The notes: generated by a model not told the origin, from the letters alone. A stretch of DNA of 64,000 nt from Wenzhouxiangella marina (GCF_001187785.1 NZ_CP012154.1:1-64000); one strand, 5' to 3'. Positions 12,238-20,240 are shown, counted from the first letter of the stretch. A program made the numbers and translations.

Positions 12238-13609
12238 ACGTCAACGCCCCAAGGTCACGCTGAATTTTCTCGGCGCCGTCGGCACGGTCACCGGCTCGCG
12301 GTTTCTGCTGCGCGTCGGCCGGCGACGCTTCCTCATCGATTGCGGTCTGTTCCAGGGCTACAAGAACCTGCGCATGCGCAACTGGGCACCGCTGCCGATC
12401 AAGCCGAACCAGATCGATCGCGTCATCCTGACCCATGCGCATATCGACCATTCCGGTTATCTGCCCGTGTTGTGTCGTGACGGATTCAAGGGCGAGATCC
12501 TGTCCACCGCCACGACGCGGGACCTGTGCCGACATCTGCTGCCCGACAGCGGCTTCATCCAGGAAAAGGACGCGGCCCTGGCCAACCAGTACGGACACAC
12601 TCGGCATCAGCCCGCCAAGCCGCTCTACACCAAGCGCGACGCCGAGAACTGTCTGCACCAGTTCCGACCGCTGGCCTTTCACCACCCCTTTGCCCTCAGT
12701 CGGGACGCCGAGCTGATCTTCCAGCGCGCCGGACACATCCCGGGCGCGGCCAGCGCCCTGATCCGCGTCGATGGACGGCAGTTCCTGTTCAGCGGAGACC
12801 TTGGCCCTCCCGATTCCCCGACCATCCCGCCTCCGGATCCGCCACCCGCGGTCGATGTGCTGGTCATCGAATCGACCTATGGCAACCGACTGCGCGATCG
12901 CGCCGACCCGGAAGACGCCCTGGCCGATGTGGTCAAGCGCACCGTCGCCCGCGGCGGCAGCGTGATCATTCCGGCCTTTGCCGTCGGCCGCACCCAGTTG
13001 GTCCTCCATCATCTGCGCCGCTTGCTCGATGCCGGTCGAATTCCGAAGGTGCCGGTCTACCTGGATTCCCCGCTGGCGATCAATGCCACCGAGGTGTTCG
13101 CCGATCACCCGGATGATCACCGACTGACTCGAAAGGAAGCCGAAGCCGCCTGCTCCCTCCCCACCTACGTGCACGAAGCCGAGGAGTCGCGGGCCCTCGA
13201 TGAAGATCCGATGCCGAAGATCATCATCGCCGGTTCGGGCATGGCCACGGGCGGTCGGGTACTGCATCACCTGAAGGTCTATGCACCCGATGCGCGCAAC
13301 GCGATCCTGTTCACCGGCTACCAGGCCGGCGGCACCCGCGGGGCAAAGCTCGTCCAGGGCGATGAATCGATCAAGATCCATGGCCAGTACTGGCCGGTCA
13401 AGGCCGAGGTCACGAACCTGGACATGCTCTCCGCCCACGCCGATCGTGAGGAACTTTTGGCCTGGCTCGAGCAGATGGAACGGCCGCCGAAGCAGGTCTT
13501 CATCGTCCACGGCGAAGCCGAAGCCAGCGATGCCCTTCGTCTGGCCATCAGTGAACGGCTGGACTGGGAGGCCACCATCCCCGAGATGAATCAGGACTAT
13601 CTGCTTTGA
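12227..13609 (+). CDS. Metallo-beta-lactamase fold / beta-CASP RNA-specificity hydrolase
   Basis: 460-residue beta-CASP nuclease-family protein related to CPSF73 and RNase J-like enzymes. The zinc motif HAHIDH is at 70-75; GDLG, VIESTYGN, PAFAVGRTQ, GSGMATGGR and LSAHADREEL are the later MBL and beta-CASP motifs in order, so the active site is complete. The family acts on RNA (endo- or 5'-exonuclease). A TTG at 12227 is the likely start: a GGAG lies 8 bp upstream and the conserved domain (KVTLNFLGAVGTVTGS) starts at residue 9. It overlaps the previous gene by 11 bp and the phosphorylase by 4 bp. Coupling to a nucleotide phosphorylase suggests a role in RNA or nucleotide turnover. Confidence 0.9.
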   Translation: MHPRRQRPKVTLNFLGAVGTVTGSRFLLRVGRRRFLIDCGLFQGYKNLRMRNWAPLPIKPNQIDRVILTHAHIDHSGYLPVLCRDGFKGEILSTATTRDLCRHLLPDSGFIQEKDAALANQYGHTRHQPAKPLYTKRDAENCLHQFRPLAFHHPFALSRDAELIFQRAGHIPGAASALIRVDGRQFLFSGDLGPPDSPTIPPPDPPPAVDVLVIESTYGNRLRDRADPEDALADVVKRTVARGGSVIIPAFAVGRTQLVLHHLRRLLDAGRIPKVPVYLDSPLAINATEVFADHPDDHRLTRKEAEAACSLPTYVHEAEESRALDEDPMPKIIIAGSGMATGGRVLHHLKVYAPDARNAILFTGYQAGGTRGAKLVQGDESIKIHGQYWPVKAEVTNLDMLSAHADREELLAWLEQMERPPKQVFIVHGEAEASDALRLAISERLDWEATIPEMNQDYLL

Positions 13610-15114
13610 CCAATGGAAACGGCAGCAATCTGCTGCACGCGCGGCGGATCGCGCTGGACACACACGACGAGCCCGTCATCATCACCCGGCGCGATTGCCC
13701 GGTCTGTCGCTCGGAGGGTTTCAGCTCCCATGCCCGGGTCCGCATCCAGGCCGGCAATCGGCGCATCATCGCGACCCTGTACCAGATCGAATCCGAGCTC
13801 CTCGAACGCGGCGACGCCGCCCTGTCCGAGTCGGCCTGGAATCTGCTCGACGTCGAGGACGGTGCCGAGCTCTACCTGAGTCATCCGCAACCTCTGGAAT
13901 CGCTCAGTCTGGTGCGTGGTCGAATTTTCGGGCGCCCGCTGTCCAAGTCGGATCTGAACGCGATCATCACCGACATCGGTGCTGGCCGCTACGCCGACAT
14001 CCATATCGCGATGTTCCTGACCGCGATGGCGACGCGCGGCCTGGATGATCGCGAGTTGATCGATTTCACCGGCGCGATGGTCGATGCGGGCGATCGCCTG
14101 CAATGGGATCGCACGCCGATTGCCGACAAGCACTGCGTCGGCGGCCTGCCCGGCAACCGGACCACGCCGCTGGTGGTCTCCATCGTTGCCGCCTGCGGAC
14201 TGTGGATGCCGAAGACCTCGTCACGAGCCATCACTTCGCCGGCCGGTACCGCGGACACGATGGAAACCCTGTGTCCCGTCGATCTCGACCTGCCGGCCAT
14301 GCGCCGAGTGGTCGAGAAGGAAGGGGGTTGCGTCGTCTGGGGCGGTTCGGTCCGTCTGAGCCCGATCGACGACATGCTCATTCGCGTGGCTCGCGTGATG
14401 GACCTCGACGCCGAGGATCAGCTGATCGCCTCGGTGATGTCGAAGAAGGTCGCGGCCGGCTCCAGCCATCTGGTGCTGGACCTGCCCTATGGCAAGACCG
14501 CCAAGATCCGTTCCGAAGCCGAGGCCAAACACCTGGGTGAACGACTGGCCCGCGTGGCCGCCGCCTTCGGACTCCAGACCCGGATCGTGCGTTCCGACGG
14601 CAGCCAGCCGGTGGGCCGGGGCATCGGCCCGGCCCTCGAGGCCCGCGACATCCTGGCCGTGCTCGACAACCAGGCCGATGCGCCGGCAGACCTTCGTCAG
14701 CGCGCACTGACCCTGGCCGCCGAACTGCTGGAACTGGCCGGAGCCGCCCCCGAGGGCGGCGGCTACGCCCTGGCCGAAGAGACCCTGAGTTCGGGGCGGG
14801 CGGCGAAGAAGTTCGAGGCGATCTGCCAGGCCCAGGGTGGCATGCGGGACCCGACCGTGGCCAAGCGCAGCTTCGGCATCCTGGCACCGCGCGACGGGGT
14901 GGTGGCCGAATTCGACAATCGTCGCCTCGGCCGAGTCGCCAAGCTGGCCGGCGCCCCGGCGGCTCCGGCCTCGGGCGTGGAGCTGCACGTCCACCTCGGT
15001 GACCGGGTCGTCCGCGAGCAGCCCCTGTTCACGATCCATGCCGAAGCCTCGGGCGAGCTGAGCTACGCCCGCGAGTTCGCCGCCAGCAACGGCGACATCA
15101 TCCGCCTAGAGTAG
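13606..15114 (+). CDS. Archaeal-type AMP phosphorylase / thymidine phosphorylase
   Basis: Nucleoside/nucleotide phosphorylase of the DeoA-like family. At 502 residues it has the extra N-terminal domain (about 1-95) that separates archaeal AMP phosphorylase from 440-residue bacterial thymidine phosphorylase. The phosphate and substrate site block KHCVGGLPGNRTT is at 175-187, followed by TSPAGTADTME, SKKVAAGSSHLVLDLPYGKTAK and SDGSQPVGRGIGP. AMP phosphorylase converts NMP plus phosphate to free base and ribose-1,5-bisphosphate; whether this copy prefers NMPs or thymidine is not certain. The start is a TTG at 13606, overlapping the RNase-like stop (TTGA). The PRPP synthetase follows after a 311-bp gap carrying inverted repeats. 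Confidence 0.88.
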   Translation: MTNGNGSNLLHARRIALDTHDEPVIITRRDCPVCRSEGFSSHARVRIQAGNRRIIATLYQIESELLERGDAALSESAWNLLDVEDGAELYLSHPQPLESLSLVRGRIFGRPLSKSDLNAIITDIGAGRYADIHIAMFLTAMATRGLDDRELIDFTGAMVDAGDRLQWDRTPIADKHCVGGLPGNRTTPLVVSIVAACGLWMPKTSSRAITSPAGTADTMETLCPVDLDLPAMRRVVEKEGGCVVWGGSVRLSPIDDMLIRVARVMDLDAEDQLIASVMSKKVAAGSSHLVLDLPYGKTAKIRSEAEAKHLGERLARVAAAFGLQTRIVRSDGSQPVGRGIGPALEARDILAVLDNQADAPADLRQRALTLAAELLELAGAAPEGGGYALAEETLSSGRAAKKFEAICQAQGGMRDPTVAKRSFGILAPRDGVVAEFDNRRLGRVAKLAGAPAAPASGVELHVHLGDRVVREQPLFTIHAEASGELSYAREFAASNGDIIRLE

Positions 15115-15129
15115 ACCGAGCGATCAACC

Positions 15130-15152
15130 AGCTTCGCATCCGAATCGAAGCT
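15130..15152 (+). terminator. Small hairpin after the phosphorylase gene
   Basis: AGCTTCG (15130-15136) and CGAAGCT (15146-15152) form a perfect 7-bp stem with a 9-nt loop, 15 bp after the stop codon. There is no T-run, so termination is only a possibility; it may instead be an mRNA 3'-end or processing structure. Confidence 0.35.
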
Positions 15153-15181
15153 CCAATGCCTTTCGCAAGTAATCATCAGCG

Positions 15182-15388
15182 CGGAGGGGGGTGGTCGGCA
15201 GCGGCGGTGAAGGTCGCGGCAGCTTTCCCTTGACGTCATAGCTACTTCGGGAGCCCTCCTACACCTGCCAGTCTCAGAAGCAGCGTCGAAGCCCAGAAAC
15301 CGCCGGCATGCAGCAAAGCTCCAAGGAACTTCCAGCAAGCACCCAAGCCGATCCGCCCTTCACCGCCGCTGCCGACCAGCCCCCTCCG
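15182..15388. repeat. 207-bp element bounded by a 31-bp inverted repeat
   Basis: The arms 15182-15212 and 15358-15388 are inverted copies matching at 30 of 31 positions (one mismatch, seen in CGGAGGGGGG against the reverse complement of the other arm). They enclose 145 bp without a gene. This occupies most of the 311-bp gap 15115-15425. It could be a miniature transposable element or a long-range mRNA hairpin; no target-site duplication is clear at the ends. Confidence 0.7.
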
Positions 15389-15425
15389 AGCCACCCCCCT
15401 CCCTCTTTCGTGTAAGAATTCGGCC

Positions 15426-16328
15426 ATGGATGGAAAAGACCTAGCCGCACTGAGCCTGATCGCCCTGCCGGGCAACGAGCCCCTGGCCCATGCCCTGAGC
15501 GAACAGCTCGATGCTCCCCTGCTCGATCTGGAGTTCAGGCGCTTTCCCGACGGGGAAAGCTATCTGCGTCTCGACGCCGATCTGAGCGGCCGACGCGTGG
15601 CCCTCGTGGCCACACTCGATCGTCCGGATGACAAGATCCCGGGCCTGCTGTTCACGGCCGATCTGTGTCGCGATCTGGGTGCCGAGCGCGTCGGTCTGAT
15701 CTGTCCCTACCTGCCCTACATGCGCCAGGACTGCCGCTTCCACCCCGGTGAGGCCCTGACCTCGCGCAGTTTCGCGCGCTGGTTGTCCGATCATCTCGAC
15801 TGGCTGGTGACCGTCGACCCGCATCTGCATCGCTATCACAGCCTCGACGAGATCTACGCGCTCGATTCCGAAGTCGTGGCCGCCGCCCCGGCCCTGGGCG
15901 ACTGGATCGCCGGTACGGTGGATAACCCGCTGGTGATCGGGCCCGACGGCGAGAGCGAACAATGGGTGCGCGCCGTGGCCGAACCCCGGCAACTGCCCTG
16001 GCGGGTGATGAGCAAGGTTCGCCATGGCGATCGCGACGTGGAGCAGAGCGTGCCCGATCTGGACGGCTTCGAGACCCACACGCCCGTGCTGGTCGACGAC
16101 ATCATTTCCTCCGGTGCGACCGTGGCCGAGGCCACGCGCCATCTGCTCGACGCAGGTCTGCCGGCACCCGTCGTGGTGGCCGTCCACGGTCTGTTCGGCG
16201 ATCGATCCCGCGAATTGCTACGCCATGCCGGCGTGGCCCGGGTGGTCTGCACCAATTCGGTTAACGCCCCCGAGTCCGACATCGGTCTGAGCAGCCTGCT
16301 GGTGCCGGCCATCCAGCGCCTGGCCTGA
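15426..16328 (+). CDS. Ribose-phosphate pyrophosphokinase (PRPP synthetase family, second type)
   Basis: Makes PRPP from ribose 5-phosphate and ATP in the canonical reaction. The 300-residue protein has the family's tandem fold: N-terminal FPDGESYLR and PYLPYMRQD, the metal/ribose-5-phosphate block TVDPHLHRY (129-137), the catalytic-loop Lys197-Val-Arg199 and the PRPP-binding loop DDIISSGAT (224-232), where canonical enzymes have DDxxDTxGT. It resembles the shorter archaeal-like forms, not housekeeping Prs, so the cell probably has another PrsA elsewhere. The ATG at 15426 has only a weak ribosome-binding site. It follows an AMP-phosphorylase gene, a combination suggesting nucleotide ribose salvage. 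cmoA follows after 13 bp. Confidence 0.85.
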   Translation: MDGKDLAALSLIALPGNEPLAHALSEQLDAPLLDLEFRRFPDGESYLRLDADLSGRRVALVATLDRPDDKIPGLLFTADLCRDLGAERVGLICPYLPYMRQDCRFHPGEALTSRSFARWLSDHLDWLVTVDPHLHRYHSLDEIYALDSEVVAAAPALGDWIAGTVDNPLVIGPDGESEQWVRAVAEPRQLPWRVMSKVRHGDRDVEQSVPDLDGFETHTPVLVDDIISSGATVAEATRHLLDAGLPAPVVVAVHGLFGDRSRELLRHAGVARVVCTNSVNAPESDIGLSSLLVPAIQRLA

Positions 16329-16341
16329 ACGGGAGTCGGCC

Positions 16342-17085
16342 ATGAGCGAACGCGACCGCATCTATACCCAGGGCCAGGGCCCGGCAGCGCCCTTCGAGTT
16401 TTCCGAGGCCGTGGTGCGCGTCTTCCCCGACATGATCGAACGCTCGGTGCCGGGCTATCGGCTGCTCCTCGAACTCACCCCCCTGATGGTGCGCCGCGCG
16501 GTGCAGCCCGGTAGCCGAATCTACGATCTGGGCTGTTCCCTCGGCGCCGCCACCCTCGCCGCCCGCCGCGCCGTGGGCGTGGACGAGGTCGAGATCATCG
16601 CCGCCGACACCTCGCCGGACATGGTCGAGCGCTGCCGAGAAATCCTTGCCGCGGACAACTCGCGTGTGCCGGTCGAAGTGCTCGAGGCGGACGCCTGTGA
16701 ACTGCCGATCGAAAACGCGTCGGTGGTGATGATGTACTTCACCCTGCAGTTCATCGCGCCCGAACGTCGGTCTGCCCTGCTCGCGAAGATCGCGCGGGGA
16801 CTAAGGCCCGGCGGCGTGCTGTTGCTGGCCGAGAAGCTGGCCTTCGAGCTCGAATCCACGCAGGCCTGGCTGGACACGCACCACCACGACTTCAAGCGCG
16901 CCCAGGGCTATTCGGACCTGGAAATCGCGCGCAAGCGCCAGGCCCTGGAGAACGTTCTCGTCCCGGAAACCCGCGAGGCCCATCATGCCCGTCTGCGCCA
17001 GGCCGGCTTCGATCAGGTGATCGACTGGTTCCAGTGCTTCAACTTCGCGGCTTTCGCGGCCGTGCGTGGAGAGCATGGTGACTGA
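16342..17085 (+). CDS. cmoA: Carboxy-SAM synthase CmoA
   Basis: Converts SAM and prephenate to carboxy-SAM, the donor for uridine-5-oxyacetic acid at wobble position 34 of tRNA. The 247-residue protein carries the class I methyltransferase motif IYDLGCSLGAAT and the CmoA-typical FVFPDMIERSVPGYR-like, EIIAADTSPDMVERC and HHDFKRAQGYSDLEIARKR regions. The ATG at 16342 has GGGAG 9 bp upstream. The partner cmoB is one gene away, separated by an unknown membrane-protein gene whose start overlaps the cmoA 3' end. All three are tightly packed, so coexpression is likely. Confidence 0.95.
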   Translation: MSERDRIYTQGQGPAAPFEFSEAVVRVFPDMIERSVPGYRLLLELTPLMVRRAVQPGSRIYDLGCSLGAATLAARRAVGVDEVEIIAADTSPDMVERCREILAADNSRVPVEVLEADACELPIENASVVMMYFTLQFIAPERRSALLAKIARGLRPGGVLLLAEKLAFELESTQAWLDTHHHDFKRAQGYSDLEIARKRQALENVLVPETREAHHARLRQAGFDQVIDWFQCFNFAAFAAVRGEHGD

Positions 17086-18460
17086 ATCGACGACTGAGGA
17101 AAACGAAGTCGAGCGCGCACCCAGGCAGGACATCGATGCGCAGAAGCTCGAGCGCCTGCGTGATCGAACCGATGAAATCGAGCTGATCATTTCCGGCCTC
17201 ACCACCTTCGCCCTGTTTACCCTGCCGGGTTGGCTGTTCGAGAGCCTGTCGCAGAACTTCGCCCATTACTCGGCAATGATGCAGATCGCCACCAATCTGT
17301 CCCTGATCGTGGTGCCCGGCCTGTTCTATTCCCTGGGATTCTGCTTCGCGATCCATCTGATGGTTCGTGCCTACTGGGCCGGTCTGATCGGTCTTCAGAC
17401 CGTCTTCCCGAATGGCATCAACTGGTCGCGTGCGTCCGGGCTTGGCCCGCTCACTCGCCGCTATCATCGGGAGCACCTGCCGAGTTTGCCTGCGGCCACC
17501 GCCCGCGCCGATCATTTTGCTTCCGCCCTGTTCGCGGTGATCAGCATGATCGCACTCGGTGTGCTGTGGATCGCCGTGCTGATGATCTCTACCCTGATGG
17601 TCGCCGGCGTCATCGGTGAGCGCATGGGACATACGAATCAGGGGCTCGGTATCGGCAGCCTCATCCTGGTCAGTCTGCTGGCGGGGCTTCCGATCCTGCT
17701 CTGGGTGCTCGATGCCGGAATCGGCCGACTGTTCCCCAGGCTTGCCGGGACGCGCGCATTCCAGGCCTTGATTCGCGCCTTGAACCGCTTCCTCGGCTGG
17801 ATCTGGCCGCAGCGACTCATTCTGCCCGTGCAGCTGGTCCTGCAAACCAACACCCGGCCCTTCATCTTTGCCTTGTGCCTGATCGTGGGTGTGACCGGAA
17901 TCATTACCTTCGGCCAGTTCCGATACGCTGCCTGGACGCAGTTCAGCCTGAGCAACGAGTTCACCTACCTCGACGATGCGACCGTCGCCGAGGGCATGCG
18001 AAGCACCTATTACGAAGATCAGCGCAGCCTTCGGGACCGGATGCGCCTGTATCCGATGATCGATAGCTTCGTTCAGTCGCAGACGGTGATGAGGGTCTTC
18101 CTGCCGTACCAGCCGCTGCGCGACAATCTGATGCTCGAGCGTCAGTGCGGGCCCGAGGATGATCGCCTCGATTGTCTTCGCCGGATCTGGCGCGTCTCCC
18201 TCGATGGTCGCGTCCTGGATCCGCAGTCGCTGATTCCGACCGAGCGCTTCGATCTCAATCTGCGCGGATTGACCGGCGTGGTTGGTTTGGACGGGCTGAG
18301 CCCGGGTCTGCACACGCTGGAAGTCATCTGGAATCCCGAGGGGGATGAGGTCGATGGCCCCGTGGATGACCGCTACCAGGATCAGATCGTCAGACGCTAC
18401 GCCATTCCCTTCCTGTTCTCGCCGGCCTATGAGGTCGGCCTGCCGAATGCCGTGCAATGA
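17075..18460 (+). CDS. Unknown multi-pass membrane protein between cmoA and cmoB
   Basis: 461-residue protein I do not recognise. An acidic N-terminal stretch is followed by about five predicted membrane segments (around 35-50, 65-95, 135-165, 175-200 and 255-275 by hydrophobicity), and then a C-terminal soluble domain of about 170 residues with CGPEDDRLDCLRRIW (two cysteines) and LGLSPGLHTLEVIWNP-like sequence, probably exported. A distinctive block FPNGINWSRASGLGPLTRRYH lies between membrane segments. The start is ATG 17075 or GTG 17078; GGAGAG just upstream spaces better to GTG. It overlaps cmoA by 11 bp and cmoB by 4 bp (ATGA), so it is translationally linked to both. Function unknown; a transporter or cell-envelope signalling role is conceivable. 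Confidence 0.8.
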   Translation: MVTESTTEENEVERAPRQDIDAQKLERLRDRTDEIELIISGLTTFALFTLPGWLFESLSQNFAHYSAMMQIATNLSLIVVPGLFYSLGFCFAIHLMVRAYWAGLIGLQTVFPNGINWSRASGLGPLTRRYHREHLPSLPAATARADHFASALFAVISMIALGVLWIAVLMISTLMVAGVIGERMGHTNQGLGIGSLILVSLLAGLPILLWVLDAGIGRLFPRLAGTRAFQALIRALNRFLGWIWPQRLILPVQLVLQTNTRPFIFALCLIVGVTGIITFGQFRYAAWTQFSLSNEFTYLDDATVAEGMRSTYYEDQRSLRDRMRLYPMIDSFVQSQTVMRVFLPYQPLRDNLMLERQCGPEDDRLDCLRRIWRVSLDGRVLDPQSLIPTERFDLNLRGLTGVVGLDGLSPGLHTLEVIWNPEGDEVDGPVDDRYQDQIVRRYAIPFLFSPAYEVGLPNAVQ

Positions 18461-19413
18461 ATCTCGGCGCGGTCCATCGTGATTGGCTGATCGGGACGGT
18501 CGGTGATTCGGTGGCGGCCGAGATCGAGGAGGCACATCGGAGTCGCTGCATCGCGCACGGTGACCACGAGCGCTGGAACGCGGTGCTGAACGAGCTGCCG
18601 GCAGTCGATACCGGCTGGTCGATCGAAGGCGGTGTCCTGGTGGCCGGCCGCGCCGCGCCGAAGCCTGAACAGCTGGCCGAAGCGCTTCGGGCCCTGATTC
18701 CATGGCGCAAGGGACCGCTTCGCCTGGGCGGCGTGGACATCGAGACCGAATGGCATTCGGACTGGAAGTGGGCGCGGATCGCCCCACATGTCGATCTCAG
18801 CGGGCATCGTGTCCTCGACGTCGGCGCCGGCAACGGCTACTTCGGCTGGGCGATGCTGGCGGCCGGCGCCGAGGCCGTCGTCGGCTGCGACCCGACCCAG
18901 CTGTTCATCCACCAGCACGAGGCGATCAGCCACTTCGCCGGTCCCGCGCCGAACCTGCTGCTGGCCTCGACGCTGGAAGATCTGCATCCGGCCCTGAACG
19001 ACTTCGACACGGTCTGTTCCTTCGGCGTGCTCTACCATCGGCGTGACCCGATGGATCACCTCGACCGCCTGAAAGCGCGCCTGCGCCCGGGCGGTCAGCT
19101 GGTCCTCGAGACCCTGATCATTCCCGGCGAGGACGATCGCCAGCTCGACCCGCCGGATCGCTACGCCAACATGCGCAACGTGCATGCCCTGCCGACGGTC
19201 CCGCGCCTGCTCGACTGGCTCGAACAGGCCGGCTTCGACGCGCCCCGATGTGTCGATCGCACGCTCACCACGGTGGAAGAACAACGCAGCACCGACTGGA
19301 TGCCCTTCCATTCCCTGGCCAATGCCCTCGACCCCGACGATCCGAGCCGGACCATCGAAGGCCACCCGGCCCCCCTGCGCGCCGTGATTCTGGCCACCAG
19401 GCCGCTGGCCTGA
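18457..19413 (+). CDS. cmoB: tRNA U34 carboxymethyltransferase CmoB
   Basis: Transfers the carboxymethyl group of carboxy-SAM to 5-hydroxyuridine 34 of tRNA, giving cmo5U. The 318-residue protein has the CmoB pattern: HERWNAVLNELP at the N-terminus, PWRKGPLRLGGVDIETEWHSDWKWARI-type sequence, the SAM motif VLDVGAGNGYFGW and the GVLYHRRDPMDHL and RYANMRNVHALPTVPRL blocks. The ATG at 18457 overlaps the upstream membrane-protein stop by 4 bp. The gene ends a plus-strand run from 10112. The gap after it holds the repeats at 19465-19614. Confidence 0.95.
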   Translation: MNLGAVHRDWLIGTVGDSVAAEIEEAHRSRCIAHGDHERWNAVLNELPAVDTGWSIEGGVLVAGRAAPKPEQLAEALRALIPWRKGPLRLGGVDIETEWHSDWKWARIAPHVDLSGHRVLDVGAGNGYFGWAMLAAGAEAVVGCDPTQLFIHQHEAISHFAGPAPNLLLASTLEDLHPALNDFDTVCSFGVLYHRRDPMDHLDRLKARLRPGGQLVLETLIIPGEDDRQLDPPDRYANMRNVHALPTVPRLLDWLEQAGFDAPRCVDRTLTTVEEQRSTDWMPFHSLANALDPDDPSRTIEGHPAPLRAVILATRPLA

Positions 19414-19464
19414 ACATCCAACGGTTTTCCTGATTACGTATCCATCTCAGGCTTCAACAGAAGC

Positions 19465-19528
19465 AACCGCAGATTACGCAGATTACGCAGATTCGGATCA
19501 TCTGCGCTCATCTGCGTAATCTGCGGTT
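19465..19528. repeat. Palindromic intergenic repeat with TCTGCGTAATCTGCGGTT arms
   Basis: AACCGCAGATTACGCAGA (19465-19482) is perfectly inverted at 19511-19528, and an extra ATTACGCAG unit follows the left arm, giving a direct repeat inside the arm. It lies 52 bp after cmoB. The sequence resembles the 'cagattacgcagatt' intergenic repeats scattered in many environmental genomes. Confidence 0.75.
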
Positions 19529-19578
19529 CATGCTTTTCCGGGACTGGCTGAGGCTCATGCATAATCAGGACGGTTCTT

Positions 19579-19614
19579 GATTTCCTTCGTGCCCTTCGTG
19601 CCTTCGTGGTTCAG
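19579..19614. repeat. TTCGTGCC-type tandem intergenic repeat
   Basis: The tract GATTTCCTTCGTGCCCTTCG continues as CTTCGTGCC then TTCGTGG units. On the minus strand it reads as the low-complexity 'CACGAAGG' repeat, which translates to spurious HEGHEG-like peptides in many genomes. It is 51 bp from the preceding palindromic repeat. No gene is supported in 19414-19646. Confidence 0.65.
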
Positions 19615-19646
19615 TCCAGAGCCTGACGATTCCCGGGAAGATCGAT

Positions 19647-20240
19647 TCAGCCCCCCTTGCTGAACACCGCCATCTGCGTCGGCGCCCCGAACTCGGGATC
19701 CTCCTCCCCGATGCCATCGATGCGAAGGCGATAGCCATAGCGCTCCGCCACCCGTCGGCACCAGCGCCTGAAGCGCTGCCTCGACCATTCGAAACGATGA
19801 TCGGGATCGCGGAACTCACCCGGACCGAGGCCGAGCAGCGGATTGTGATCGGCGTTGGGCGTGGTCAGCACGATGGTGGCGAGACCGTAGCGCTCGAAGA
19901 CCAGGGCTTCCATGCCGGAGAGTTGCCTGGGGTCCAGATGTTCGATGGTCTCGACCAGGCAGGCCGCCTCATGGCCCAGGCAGTCCGGGTGGTAGTCCGT
20001 CCAGGAACCCTGCACCAGACGAAGACGCTCGGAGCGCGCAGGGTCGAGGGTCTGGCGCAGCGCGGCCAGCGCCAGTTCGGAGCGATCCATGCCGAGCAGG
20101 CGTTCGAAGCGAGGGGATTCGAGCAGTCGGGCCAGCAGGCTGCCCGAACCGCAACCGAGGTCCAGAACCGAACGCGCCCCGCTCGAGAGCAGGGCGCGGT
20201 AGACGGCCTCGAGGCGCTGCTCGTGCAGCGCCGTGAGCAC
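19647..20240 (-). CDS. Stand-alone Hen1-type 3'-terminal RNA ribose 2'-O-methyltransferase domain
   Basis: 197-residue SAM methyltransferase matching the catalytic domain of bacterial Hen1, which methylates the 3'-terminal ribose 2'-OH of RNA. The SAM motif VLDLGCGSGSLLARLLE (25-41) is followed by the Hen1 metal-binding signature: Glu97, Glu100 and His101 in VETIEHLDP, and His148 in DPDHRFEW; the C-terminal EDPEFGAPTQMAVF is also Hen1-like. Bacterial Hen1 is usually about 450 residues with an N-terminal domain that activates the partner Pnkp ligase; this protein is only the methyltransferase half, and no Pnkp gene is in the window. A GTG start at 20240 directly follows the NSS-transporter stop, so it is probably cotranscribed with it. 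Activity is plausible because all four metal ligands are present. Confidence 0.85.
   Translation of the reverse strand: MLTALHEQRLEAVYRALLSSGARSVLDLGCGSGSLLARLLESPRFERLLGMDRSELALAALRQTLDPARSERLRLVQGSWTDYHPDCLGHEAACLVETIEHLDPRQLSGMEALVFERYGLATIVLTTPNADHNPLLGLGPGEFRDPDHRFEWSRQRFRRWCRRVAERYGYRLRIDGIGEEDPEFGAPTQMAVFSKGG

Noticed and set aside
15115-15425. Possible CRISPR or small gene in the 311-bp gap
   Set aside because: Only one inverted pair and no regularly spaced direct repeats; no open frame of family type.
19555-19788. Small minus-strand ORF with HEGTKGTKE sequence
   Set aside because: Translated repeat; such HEGHEG-like peptides are known artefacts of this intergenic repeat.
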